Source of the DNA: Puffinus mauretanicus
Lineage: Eukaryota > Chordata > Aves > Procellariiformes > Procellariidae
Length of the DNA: 64,000 nucleotides
Assembly: GCA_023333565.1 (NCBI GenBank)
Contig: JAJKFH010000611.1
Coordinates: forward strand, 1,240,001-1,304,000
Direction: 5' to 3'
Within the stretch, counting starts at the first letter, position 1. Each line of letters begins with the position of its first letter. This document shows positions 36,101-47,858 of the stretch, piece after piece. Under the pieces are notes generated by a model. That model saw nothing but the letters and a program-made list of their open reading frames with translations. It ran no database searches and had not been told where the DNA came from. A program made the position numbers and the translations under genes.

Positions 36101-39100
36101 CGTCAAGGACACGGGTACATGCCGTATTGATTTCTCCACCGGGCAGTGCTGAGAAAGGGCCTCATCCTCCGTGAAGGCTGAGTTGATATAATCTGCTCGG
36201 TCACGGGAATTGTCAGGTGGGCTCAGCAAGCTGTAGGAGGACTGGGAGGCCAGAGGTGAAGTACTGACAGAGTGAGCGATGACAGAGCTGTGCTGGGAGC
36301 CACTCCCTGTGCTCAGATCAGGTCTCATGCCACCAATACTGGAAGTGCTGCTACTAGCGTTGGCACTACTGATGTTGCCCACAACACCAGCGCTTGTGTT
36401 GCTGCTGCCGCCACCGCTGCTGCATTGGCTGCAGGTGTACAAGGCGGTGGGTACTCTCTGCTGGTACTGTGCCGTCACAACGCTGCTCTTGGCCTTCAGG
36501 GGAAGTTGCAAGGTGGCTCTCTGACCATCCACCAGCTGAGCCATTTTCAGGGCTGCCTCTCTGCTGTTCCTCCGCAGAGTTGCATGAATGATACTGCTGT
36601 CCAGCCTCTGCGCAATGCTTCTGCCTTGGGACAGCTGGCTGGCGATGTCAGGGTAGGGCGGCGGGTCCCCAGTTGGGATGGAGTAACGGGGGACCGTGAG
36701 CCGGTTCAGGGTGGCACTGGTGCAGGGCTGCTGCATCTTCTTCTCGGCGGCGGTGATGCGCAAGGTGGCGGAGCTGCCGGGCCCCGGCAGGGTGTAGGTG
36801 CTCTGGGCACAGAGCATCCTGGTGCGAGGCCGGCACACCTCCTCCACGTTCCCGCTGCTGTCGAAGGTCGTTATTCGCTCGTACCCCAGGGGAGTCTGGT
36901 AGTGCCCCGCTGGGTAGAGGGAGAACTCCCCCTTTTTCAGACAGAGGTCGAGGGGTGGCTGCGGGGGGCCGGGCGGAGGTGGCGGGGCAGTGGTTGGTGC
37001 GGCAGGGATGGTGCCAGGATAGGGCGGTGGGGGGTTCATCTTGTTCAGCTGCAGCTCCTGGGCGGCCCCGAAGATGACGGTGTCCCCTTCCACCAGCTGC
37101 GGCCCCGGCCGTGGGGCCTTGGCCTTGGGCAGGGGCTCGTGCTCGCGGTCACTGTGGTCCCGCAGGTCGGCCAGGGTGATGGCAGAGGGCGCGGGGGGCG
37201 GCGGGGCGAGGGCAGGGGGCGCGGGGGCAGCGCGGCCCAGCTCCCCCCCGGCCAGCGCCCCTGCCCCAGGGCCAGGAAAGCGGCCTGGCACCCCTGGGAA
37301 GGGCCCCGCCCCCTCGCCCCCCGCTTCCGCCGGTGGATTGGCCAGCACGTCCAGCTGCACGTTCTGATTGGCCAGCAGCGACTGCACCAGGCCGATGCTC
37401 TGTGTGGGCGACATGGCCTGGGCCGAGCTGTGGATGGGGGCGATGGGGATGTTGACGGTGCACGGCGGGCTGCTGGCAGGGGCGCCGGGGGCGCCGGGCA
37501 CTGCAAGAAACAACACAGTGTGTCATAGAATCATAGAATCATTAAGGTTGGAAAAGACCTCTAAGATCATTAAGTCCAACCATTAACCTAGCACTGTCAA
37601 GTCCACCACTAAACCATGTCCCTAAGCACCACATCTACACGTCTTTTAAATACCTCCAGGGATGGTGACTCCACCGCTTCCCTGGGCAGCCTGTTCCAAG
37701 ACTTGACCACTCTTTCCGTGAAGAAATTTTTCCTAATAGCCAACCTAAACTTCCCCTGGCACAACTTGAGGCCATTTCCTCTCATCCTATCGCTTGTTAC
37801 TTGGGAGAAGAGACCAACACCCACCTCGCTACAACCTCCCTTCAGGTAGTTGTAGAGCGCGATGAGGTCTCCCCTCAGCCTCCTCTTCTCCAGGCTAAAC
37901 AAACCCAGTTCCCTCAGACGCTCCTCATAAGACTTGTGCTCCAGGCCCTTCACCAGCTTCGTTGCCCTTCCCTGGACACGTTCCAGCACCTCCATGTCCT
38001 TCTTGTAGTGAGGGGCCCAGAACTGAACACAGGATTCGAGGTGCGGCCAGTGCCGAGTACAGGGGCACAATCACCTCCCTGCTCCTGCTGGCCACACTAT
38101 TTCTGATACAGGCCAGGATGCCGTTGGCCTTCTTGGCCACCTGGGCACACTGCCGGCTCATGTTCAGCCGGCTGTCAACCAGCACCCCCAGGTCCTTTTC
38201 CTCTGGGCAGCTTTCCAGCCACTCTTCCCCAAGCCTGTGGCGTTGCCTGGGGTTGTTGTGGCCGAAGTGCAGGACCCGGCACTTGGCCTTGTTGAACCTC
38301 ATACAGTTGGCCTCGGCCCATGGATCCAGCCTGTCCAGGTCCCTCTGCAGAGCCTTCCTACCCTCCAGCAGATCAACACTCCCGCCCAGCTTGGTGTCGT
38401 CTGCAAACTTACTGAGGGAGCACTCGATCCCCTCGTCCAGATCATTGATAAAGATATTGAACAGGACCGGCCCCAGTACTGAGCCCTGGGGAACACCGCT
38501 CGTGACCGGCCGCCAACTGGATTTAACTCCGTTCACCACAACTCTCTGGGCTCGGCCGTCCAGCCAGTTTTTTACCCAGCGAAGAGTGCACCTGTCTAGG
38601 CCGTGAGCTGCCAGCTTCTCTAGGAGAATGCTGTGGGAAACAATGTCAAAGGCTTTAGTAGGTAGACAACACCCACAGCCTTTCCCTCGTCCACTAAGCA
38701 GGTCACCTTATCACAGAAGAAGATCAGGTTAGTCAAGCAGGAGCTGCCTTTCATAAACCCATGATGACTGGGCCTGATCACCTGGTTGCCCTCTATGTGC
38801 CGCGTGATGGCACTCAAAATGATCTGCTCCATAACATTCCCCAGCACCAAGGTCAGACTGACAGTTCCTACACAGGAACTACAGGCCTGTAGTTCCCCAG
38901 GTGCTCCTTATGGCACCCGCTGACCCATGGGGAGACCCGCGCCTCGGCCTCCCCTGCCCCAGAGGTCCTCGCACGTGGCAGCGGTGGCGAGGTCTGTGCT
39001 GTGGGGCTGCCCCAGGCCCGGGCCCAGAGGTGCAAGGGGCCGCAAGCCTTTGCTGACTGCAGTGGTTAGGCAAGTGGTTGGATAACAGGCACTAAAATAG

Positions 39101-42100
39101 GGAATTTTCCAGAAGTAGTTTCACATATTTTTGGGTTTTCTTCAGCACTTGTGGAAGACATGCGGGTCGCTAAAAAATGTTTAACGGGAAAATTTCATGG
39201 CAGCGTCGACATAAAATTCAGAAACTGGGGAGAAATTGTTTTTTAAAGCTAGCTAGAAGAAAAAACCACTGCACATCTTTTCTACTGCATTCCACTTTAC
39301 CTTTGACTTTTTAAACTACCTGCTATCTTTATGTCCTTGCTTAAGCGCTCTGTTGCATTTGGATGGACTGCTATCAGATCCCAAAATCAATGGATCAGAC
39401 CTTAGTTTGAACAAGTAAGCCAGCCTGTCTCCACCGATTCCCATTGTAACAGCTGGTGGTCAACTTTAAAGTGACTTCTTGGGAGTGATGCTTCAGAGAT
39501 AAAGTTCAGAGCTCGCTTTCAGTCTACACTATGATTGCCACGGACTTTCACAGAGCAAGGAGTTTCCCTGATGGGTCTGAATTACCATTCACTTATCAGC
39601 CAATTTTAACTACTCCTACTCAAATCAATAAAAGTTTTGCTGAATCAGGACTCACTAGTTTCCAGGGAAGTTTTTTGATAATAAACACATCAACAAACAA
39701 CAGAAAGGAAAATCCACTCACAGACCTGTGGCTGCTGCCATCTCTTCTTTGCCTCTAGTCCTAGGACCACTAACGTGGCCTCCTGGCTTCCTCTAGGGCT
39801 GCTGCTACAAAAAAGTCCCTGCTGGCCCAGGCTGACTCCCTCTAGAGCCAGTCAGGTGTCACTGTGCCATGCTTCAGGAGGAGGAAGATGAAATGATGCT
39901 CCTCAAGCCTGCCCTGATCTGACAGCACTTACGAGTTTTGACTTGAACATTTTTTGTCATAAAAAAAAAAAAAAAAGAAAAAGTGGAGGAAAAGAAAAAG
40001 AAAATCGAAGATCTGCACTGAAGGCACTGTATAGTATCTAGTATAATGTCTCCAGACTCAATATGCTTAGGAAAACTGGAGAATACAGATAACAGTTGGG
40101 AAAAGGGAAGTATTATTACTCTTGAGTATAGTGACAAAGCAACCAATAACACAAAATGAAGGAAGATGAAACAAAGAGAGAGAGGAATATGATGAAATGA
40201 AATACAGGCAAAACTTATAAAAGTTCTTGAAAGAAGTTTTGTAAGGAAAAGATGTGAGGAAATAGATGGGAAGCCAAAAAGATTCAAGAAGTGGGTACTG
40301 TAGTCAGGGCAACTTCAGCACCAGTGTTTGGACAGGCTGCAATCAGAAATGTGAAAAGAAGCAAATGTATATAGGAAAAGTTTCCCACACGTGGTGGTGG
40401 TGAACAAGGGACAGTGAGACAAGAAGCAATTCTGATGATTATAAGCAGAAGCATGGAGCTTGCTCAAATGCTTGCAAATCCTTTTGCAAAAAGCGGTGAG
40501 AGTGATTCTAACAGGAACTACCACTGAAAAGCTGGAGTGCTGCAGGGAAATGAGGATGCTGGAACCAAGCAGAGGTGCAGAAGTCAAGATAAGAAGGAAC
40601 AAAATATAATAATGAGGGGAAACAGCAAATACTGTATTAAAACCCCCAAGAATCTTGCAGATTCTTCATTAGTTTTCCTGTATAAAAAAAATCCATGGAA
40701 AATGATAAGCGAGTTGCATCAGCAGGTTTATGGGTGGAAAAGAGACGAGAGTAATATCCAGGATCGTTTAAGTGTGCCAAATTCTGTGGATACCTCTGAT
40801 TTGAAAGACCAGATCAGGCAAGAGATCCATTAGTCAGGACTCCTCCAGCCACTGCCCAGTTCCTAATTAATTTCTAATTAAAATTCTAGTCATCTACCTA
40901 TGACCTGTAATTACATTTTCGATAACATTTTATCAGCATCAGTCAGGAATGTGGTAGGTGTACAGATAGGTCTGTGGCTATGCTGGCAAATTTTTATGGT
41001 AGTTCTGTTCGTTCCTTTAGAAGACGACCGACAGCTAAACTTAACTGACCCTAAGGCAGCGTGGTTCTGTGCTCCACTGGCAGGCCACACTTCCATCCTG
41101 ATACCTGCAGGTTAGCAATTTATCCGCCAGAGCTTGAGGTTTAATTGTTAGCTTGGCTTGAGCAACCCAGAATGTTGCTGTCATGGGTATTAAGTGCCTT
41201 ATCAAGCAAAATTTCATTCGTCACAGTGTTGCTTAATATCCCAAAGTGTTTAAATCCAACATTTTTTTCATTTTTCCAATGGTTTTTAAGTTATTTGTTT
41301 GCATAATTTGCAAGTTAAATCAATTCACTGTCCATTTGCCTTGCCAAATCTTTACTGACTACATTAAAAAACACCTGTCCCAAGAGTACCTTACTATTAA
41401 CATTCCACTGCCCAAGTGCAGCTTTCTACTATGTTTTTTTTAATCTAACATGTAATCACTATTTACACTGCAATATTTTTTCCCATTAGTATATGGCACT
41501 TTTTTCCTTTATATGCAGGCTTTAAGAAAGGATATCCCCAAAAATTTTTTGAAGATTTAAGTAGCCTCCATTTGCTAAGTCAGAAATTAATTTTCAGAAG
41601 AAACTAGAAAGAAAAAAGTGAACAAGAAGAGGAAGGCTGTTATGGAGGACGGGGTAGTATGATTCTTTTACTAGCCTTCTAAAAGAGCTGTAACAAAATT
41701 CTCTAACAATTTGCCCTATTTATGTGGTGTTCACCAATCTGCAATTCTGAGTACTATTTCAGCTCTTTTAATAATATAAAAGGAATTGTTATTGCAGATC
41801 TAATCCAATTTTCAGGAAGGGATGCGAAGACTTTATATTAACCTTCTTTTTCTATTTAATTTTTGTATTACTTTTTGTCAGCTTGGACCATGTTTCGTAA
41901 TAAAAAATGCTGAGTGCTTCCTATGCATAATATATATACGATCATCAATGTCTCTATTGTTTTCTTCAGATCTTACAGGTAAATAACATGTAGACATAAA
42001 TTAGGCAAGCCAAGCCCCAAATCGTGAAAGAATGGGCTTCATTTTAAGCACACAAGTGTTTTCTTAGAAGTCCAGAGGACTACTCTGATGCTTGGGTCAG

Positions 42101-45100
42101 ACACAAGCTTTGGTGCTTTCAGCAGTCAAAACCTTGGTCTGAAATAATGGGATTATTTCCATTTATTTCAATAGACTCTAGCACAAGCCTTTAATTGCTT
42201 TGCAGTGCTCACACTCCTTCCTCCTTAAAGGGTACTGGCATGATGGCCACTTCTGTAGTTCCAAAAACCTGTGATCTGGCAAAGGGAATCCCTCACTGAT
42301 GTGAAAATTCTGAAAATGTATTAATTTATCTTCTTGTCTATTATTTGTTAATTTTATTGGCATGATTTTTTTTTTTTTAATTGGAGGAGGTCCTGAGTAC
42401 TTCCAACCCTTTTACTGGCCACGTTCACATCACCTGCATCCAAGCCTTCCCTGCACTGCTTGAATCTTCTGCTACCTTACATCTCAGTGAAATGAGACAT
42501 TCTTCCTGATCCCCCTTGTTTATAGATTACTTCACTATTTTAGCCTCTCTGTAAAACTTGGTATTGATAAAAATTCAAATGGGCATTTATCACTTCTCAA
42601 AGGGTGGCCGAGTTTTACAGGAACCTGCCCTCCAATCCAAGCTCCTATCAGCAGGCTGTGCTTTGCTGCCATCAGGTCACAAGAAGGACCCTTTTGGGCT
42701 TCCAATACATTACAATCCTGTCCTACAAAGATGCAGAGTGCAAGGCTTTGGTCTACAGAGAATTCTTAGCAAACTAAATAGATGATTAATTTTCCAATGA
42801 ACTTGAAACTTACACGGATTGTATTTTCCACACATTTTAGAAAACGATGTCCGTAATACATATTAGCCTTATTCTAATTCAGTTCTGCAGGATGCCATCA
42901 GACTAAGGGATTTTGATTTGTGTGTTTACCAGAGGGGGCTAGTGACACAAGTGATCTGTCCTCCATCTAGCTTAACCCATAACATGGCAGACCTCTATCT
43001 CCTCCTTACCTGGCAAATCATCTTCGTCTTCACTGAAAACATTTGGATTAAAGACAGGCAGGTTAATGTAGTCCATTGAAATCTTCCGCACTTCTGGGAG
43101 ATATATTGTCATCTGCCTGGGCTGAAGATGCAGCAAACTGGTTTTATATATTACTGGAGAAAGAGTATAACAAGAAATAAAAAAAAAAAAAAAATCTGTT
43201 ACATAAAGAGCTAAGAAAGCTAAGAAAGAATCAATTCAAAGCAGACAGAAGGGTTATGATTATTTTTATTTAAGTATTAATGAACAAATGCATATATGGG
43301 CCATTCTTAGCCAAATCACTATGTTAACACTTTGCATAAAGAGAATAAAAGAGATTGTTACTTTCAGCTATTTCTCTTTAAATAGAAGTAGCATCTCTGT
43401 ACTTAAATAATCTGTAGAAATAATTAATTACTTCATCTTGTATTCTACTACATCTACTTTTATGGAAGGAAAATAATTTTTTCATTCTGCTTTTGGAACT
43501 CTTCACCACAGGATGCTACCGACTTACATGAGTTTATGGGAAAACTGGAAAGCTCTCAGGAAGAAAATCTGTTGAGGGTTACTACACACAAAGAAACCCC
43601 TCCTGGCTGAGGAAGTCCCTGGGACCCAAACCATTGGAGACTGGGAGAACATTTGAAGGAAGAATCACCACATACTTACTCTACACTTCTATCCTTCTCT
43701 ACATGTCTCTCACTGATAATGAGAGAATTAGAATGACGTCTGGTCTGAACCAGTAGGGTTGTTCTTACACTATCTTTTGACAAAGATTGCAAATGCAGAT
43801 GTCAGAAATTTTTAAATTGCTTGGAAAAAAAAGTGGCTGGAACAAACCTGAGGGTTTCCATAACACTTTATTAAGTAGAAGGTGCCACTGCCCTATAGTA
43901 GTAGCACTGGTTGTCCCCACGGTGACAACATCCTGAGAAGACAATCTTTGCCTGGAGGATGGGCCAGAGAGGGTCCTCTCCCCAGTAGTTGGGACTCCAT
44001 CTCTTGTCCAACAGTAGTCAATATAGCCACAAAAGGTATCTATTTAACTAATTCTGCATCCAGGGCATCGTTATGTGGTCCTGACCTAACTATATAATGC
44101 AACACAGGAAAAAATAAGTTTTCCAAAGAGCTCGTAAAACTCCTATACTTGAACTAATATTTCAATTCAGAGCTCAGTTCTGCTAGGTGGTACCCTGTTC
44201 TTTACTTAGCCTTCTTCCTTTCCACAGGACTATCTGGGGAGAAATGGCGTACACACAAGGCCAAGAGACTGGACAACTGCTACTTGTTGTGAAATGAAAG
44301 CTACCAATTTACTGATGCTCCAGCAAGAGAACCATATGACAAGGCTATGCACCGACTTGAAGAATCTTGAGCATGATGCTGTAAGAGCTTTTTTAACATT
44401 ATTTTGGTATAATGAGTAGTTAAATGACTATAAAAATCTGAGTTTTAAAAATATCTCTATTACAGTAACTTAAACCCTGCGATTTTTATAGTTGTCTTGC
44501 AAAAATTTTCTTTATTCCTTTGGGTTTTGTTCAAACAAAGTGTAAAAATAAAGGTCTGGGCTTGACTGTTAATTAATCTTTTTATTACAGCTGAGACTTT
44601 TAACATTTTATTGATCATATTGTTCTTGTATTTCTCGATTTTCTAGTGAATTTTGTACAATCTAATTCCTACTGTCCACAGAAAATAAGTGCTCTGTTAA
44701 AGAAGTCTTTTGATCTCTTAAAAAGAATCATATGGCATAAGTTTGTTGTTTGTTAGAAAGAGCTTGACATGCAAAAAATCAATAGAGTTTACTTTTACCT
44801 GCACCAAGGTTAGTTGGTAGGAAAGCAGCCAAACCCACAATTTTAAATTTCGTTCCCCAGATATTAGATGTGACCTGAGCAAGGTAGTTGTGCTGCAAAG
44901 CAAAAACAAGATCATTTTCACCTAATAAAATCTGTATCAAGCTCTAATAAAAACCTGCAGAGCAATCAAGCTATTGCAAGTGATAATACAATTTCAGCTT
45001 CTCTTGTTTTTATTTTATTGAAACAGCCTAATGTGCCTATGTAGCAACTGTTACACACAGTCATTAAGAAGTCTCATTTTGATATGTGAACACCATCAGA

Positions 45101-47827
45101 AATGATGTATACAACAGCCACATAGGCTGATTAAAGCTGTTGAAGAACTGAACGACACAATGGCTGCTTAGTGAGAATAGGTCTGTTTTCAGGCATTTGC
45201 TTCTCCTGCACAACAAGAGCGCGGCTATTATGTATTTCAGAAAGTAATACACTCTGCCTTTTGGTTTTATGCGTACGAATCACTTTATAGAACATAAATA
45301 AGACAGAGATTAATTACTCATAATGACAAACGTATTTTTCCTGGAGCTTCCAAAGCAGCTTCCCAAACCACTACTTCCATGGTGATCAAATTATGGGTCT
45401 GAAAGACCAAGAGATTTTCTCAAAGGCCAAGAGTTACGCTGTCAATATCAGGAGCAGGATCTAAGCCTCTGGTCTCCTGCCCTATTCAAAGGACTTTTGG
45501 TCCTATCTACCGCTGCAATCTAAGTCATCTAGAATGTCTCAGTATAAAGGAAAAAGTGAAAAGACAGAGCAGAAAAAAACAACTGAAATAAACCAAAACA
45601 AAATTAATTAATTAATTAATACCGCAGGCTGGTATTAATAATATGTAACCCAGACAGTTCTACAGCCTGCTAAGTTTCATTAACCCACAGGTCATGAACA
45701 CCACAAAGAGCACAAAGTGCTAATTCCTTGCCTTCCTTCTAATTAAGGCTGTTCCATGTTCCTGATCTAGTTGAAGATGTCCCTGCTCATTGCAGGGCGG
45801 TTGGACTAGATGACCTTTAAAGGTCCCTTCCAAGCCAAACTATTGTATGATTCTATGAATTATGAAACAGAGAACATGTGGCCCTCTGAAGCAAGCATCT
45901 CCTTATCTCTGCAATTCCTAGCAAAGCAGAGAACTATGGTGGCATTAGGACAGCTCTGAGAAACTGAGTAAGAAGCATTTTCACATACACTTTCAAACAG
46001 CCAACAACATCATCTACAATAAAACCTCTCACATGGATTCACATTGACAGAAGTTAGTGGTGCCAGGATTTATCAAACAACACCTGGTATTCCATTGACA
46101 CTTTCAAACATTAACATTAAACTGGAAGACGCAATTCTCTAGTCGTTCCACCTAGTTACTGTAATTAAATGAAAAATTTTTATTGGTGATCGTTGGGTCT
46201 ATATCACAACTTGCTGCCTCTGGAAGGAGATGCATTTGGACTCAGGTCTGGTAACAATGTGCACAATACCTGAGTAATATCTTCTAAAGGAAACTCTCTT
46301 CTGGTTAGGCTTGGTGAACCAATAGAAGGTTTCCTTATTGGTAACCTTGGTGATCTTGATATCTCCTGCGCAGCTCGTGACATCTTTGGAGATTTGCGAG
46401 CTTCTATATTGATTCTGCATATAAAGCAATAATTAGAATCATCAACAGGCATACAAAAACGCACAAAATTCATGTCTTTGAATGTAAAGATGTAATGAAG
46501 ACAACTGGTATGGTGTCCTCTAAGTGACTAATGAAGACTGTAGAGTCTACAGGAGTTACGGGTCCAACGTGAAGATATATAAGGCCTGACACACTTGCAG
46601 TAACTCTGACCGGATGCCCTCTGATTCATTTAACAAAGCTTACAGCAGTTCTGCCAGATACCATATATCCTCCACTAATCCATAAAAAGGTATAGGGCTG
46701 AGCTATTTCAGCTGTGCAGACTTTGAGCAAAGCCTCAAGAAATGGAAACATGACACCTCAGCTAGCAGATCTCCACGTTAGTACAGCAAACCAAGGCTCC
46801 ACAAACTTCGTCACGGCTCTGACTCTAAGCCAAAAGTTACTTCTACCTCCCACTATACAAAGGGGGTCATGAATAAGAGATCAAGAACCTGAAAAAGCTC
46901 ACTGGTAGAAAAAATAATGAACAAAAGTTAAATTTCAAAAGTACGGTCTTAGAAAACCAAGGACGCAGGATAGTTGTTTTTCCTGCACCATTTCAGTTTT
47001 AGGCTCAGGAACTGATGGTTCTTTTGTCAAGTACTACTAAACTAAAACTTTGATATTTCACACATTATGTTCACATGTAAAGGGATGCATTTGCTTTGCC
47101 TCATACTAGGACAAGCTCATAACGTAAGGTCTCTGGAAAAGCATCAGCTGCAGCTAGAAGGCATCAGGGCCTCAATCCCATAACATGAAGCTGGCAGACA
47201 GACGTCAGTGCCTATGAGAAGCACCACAGACATCAGTGAGGCTCTGTGCAGGTGGAGGGTTCTGTCTATGTACATAATGAATATAGTGACAAGCTGGCAG
47301 GAAAGCAACCAGACGGATAATAAGCTTATTTTGCTTATCTTACAGAAGCTCATTAACACAGTGTTTAGGAGGATCTCTTTGTAAGGCTCCCTTGCAAGGT
47401 CACCACAGCAGCAGTGCCACCTATGCCAGGATCTATGCCACCTATGCATGGACTTATGAATTTGAAAATACCCCTGAGGAAATAAAGGCTTTAACTAGAC
47501 CAGGGACCCTAAGCACAGAGGAGGTAAAAACACAGATTGTCTGAAGGACAAAATATATCCTATGATGGCAAGGGTTTACATGTGGCAGAGGCAGTGGTGG
47601 GAGACTTTACAAAATCTTTCTTCGAGACTGCTTGGGGAGAAGTGGTGCCCTATTGTTTCCCAATACCTTTTGCCCCAGTACCTTCCCCAAAGTCCACATC
47701 AACACCAATCTCTGAGATCACCCCAGAACTGCACATTGTAGAGGACCCCATTCCTCCAGAAGACTCCTATCTGCCCAAAGGAGTTTGCTTTTAATATTAT
47801 GAGGTGTCAAGACAGTGTTTAAAAAAG

Positions 47828-47858
<31 letters not shown>

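Noticed and set aside
36272..37528. 418-codon plus-strand ORF
   Set aside because: It is antisense to the GC-rich part of the largest TULP4 exon, where stop codons are rare in all frames. The minus strand has the conserved protein and correct splice sites.
37925..38539. 204- and 214-codon ORFs on the two strands
   Set aside because: The minus frame is CR1 reverse transcriptase and the plus frame is its shadow.
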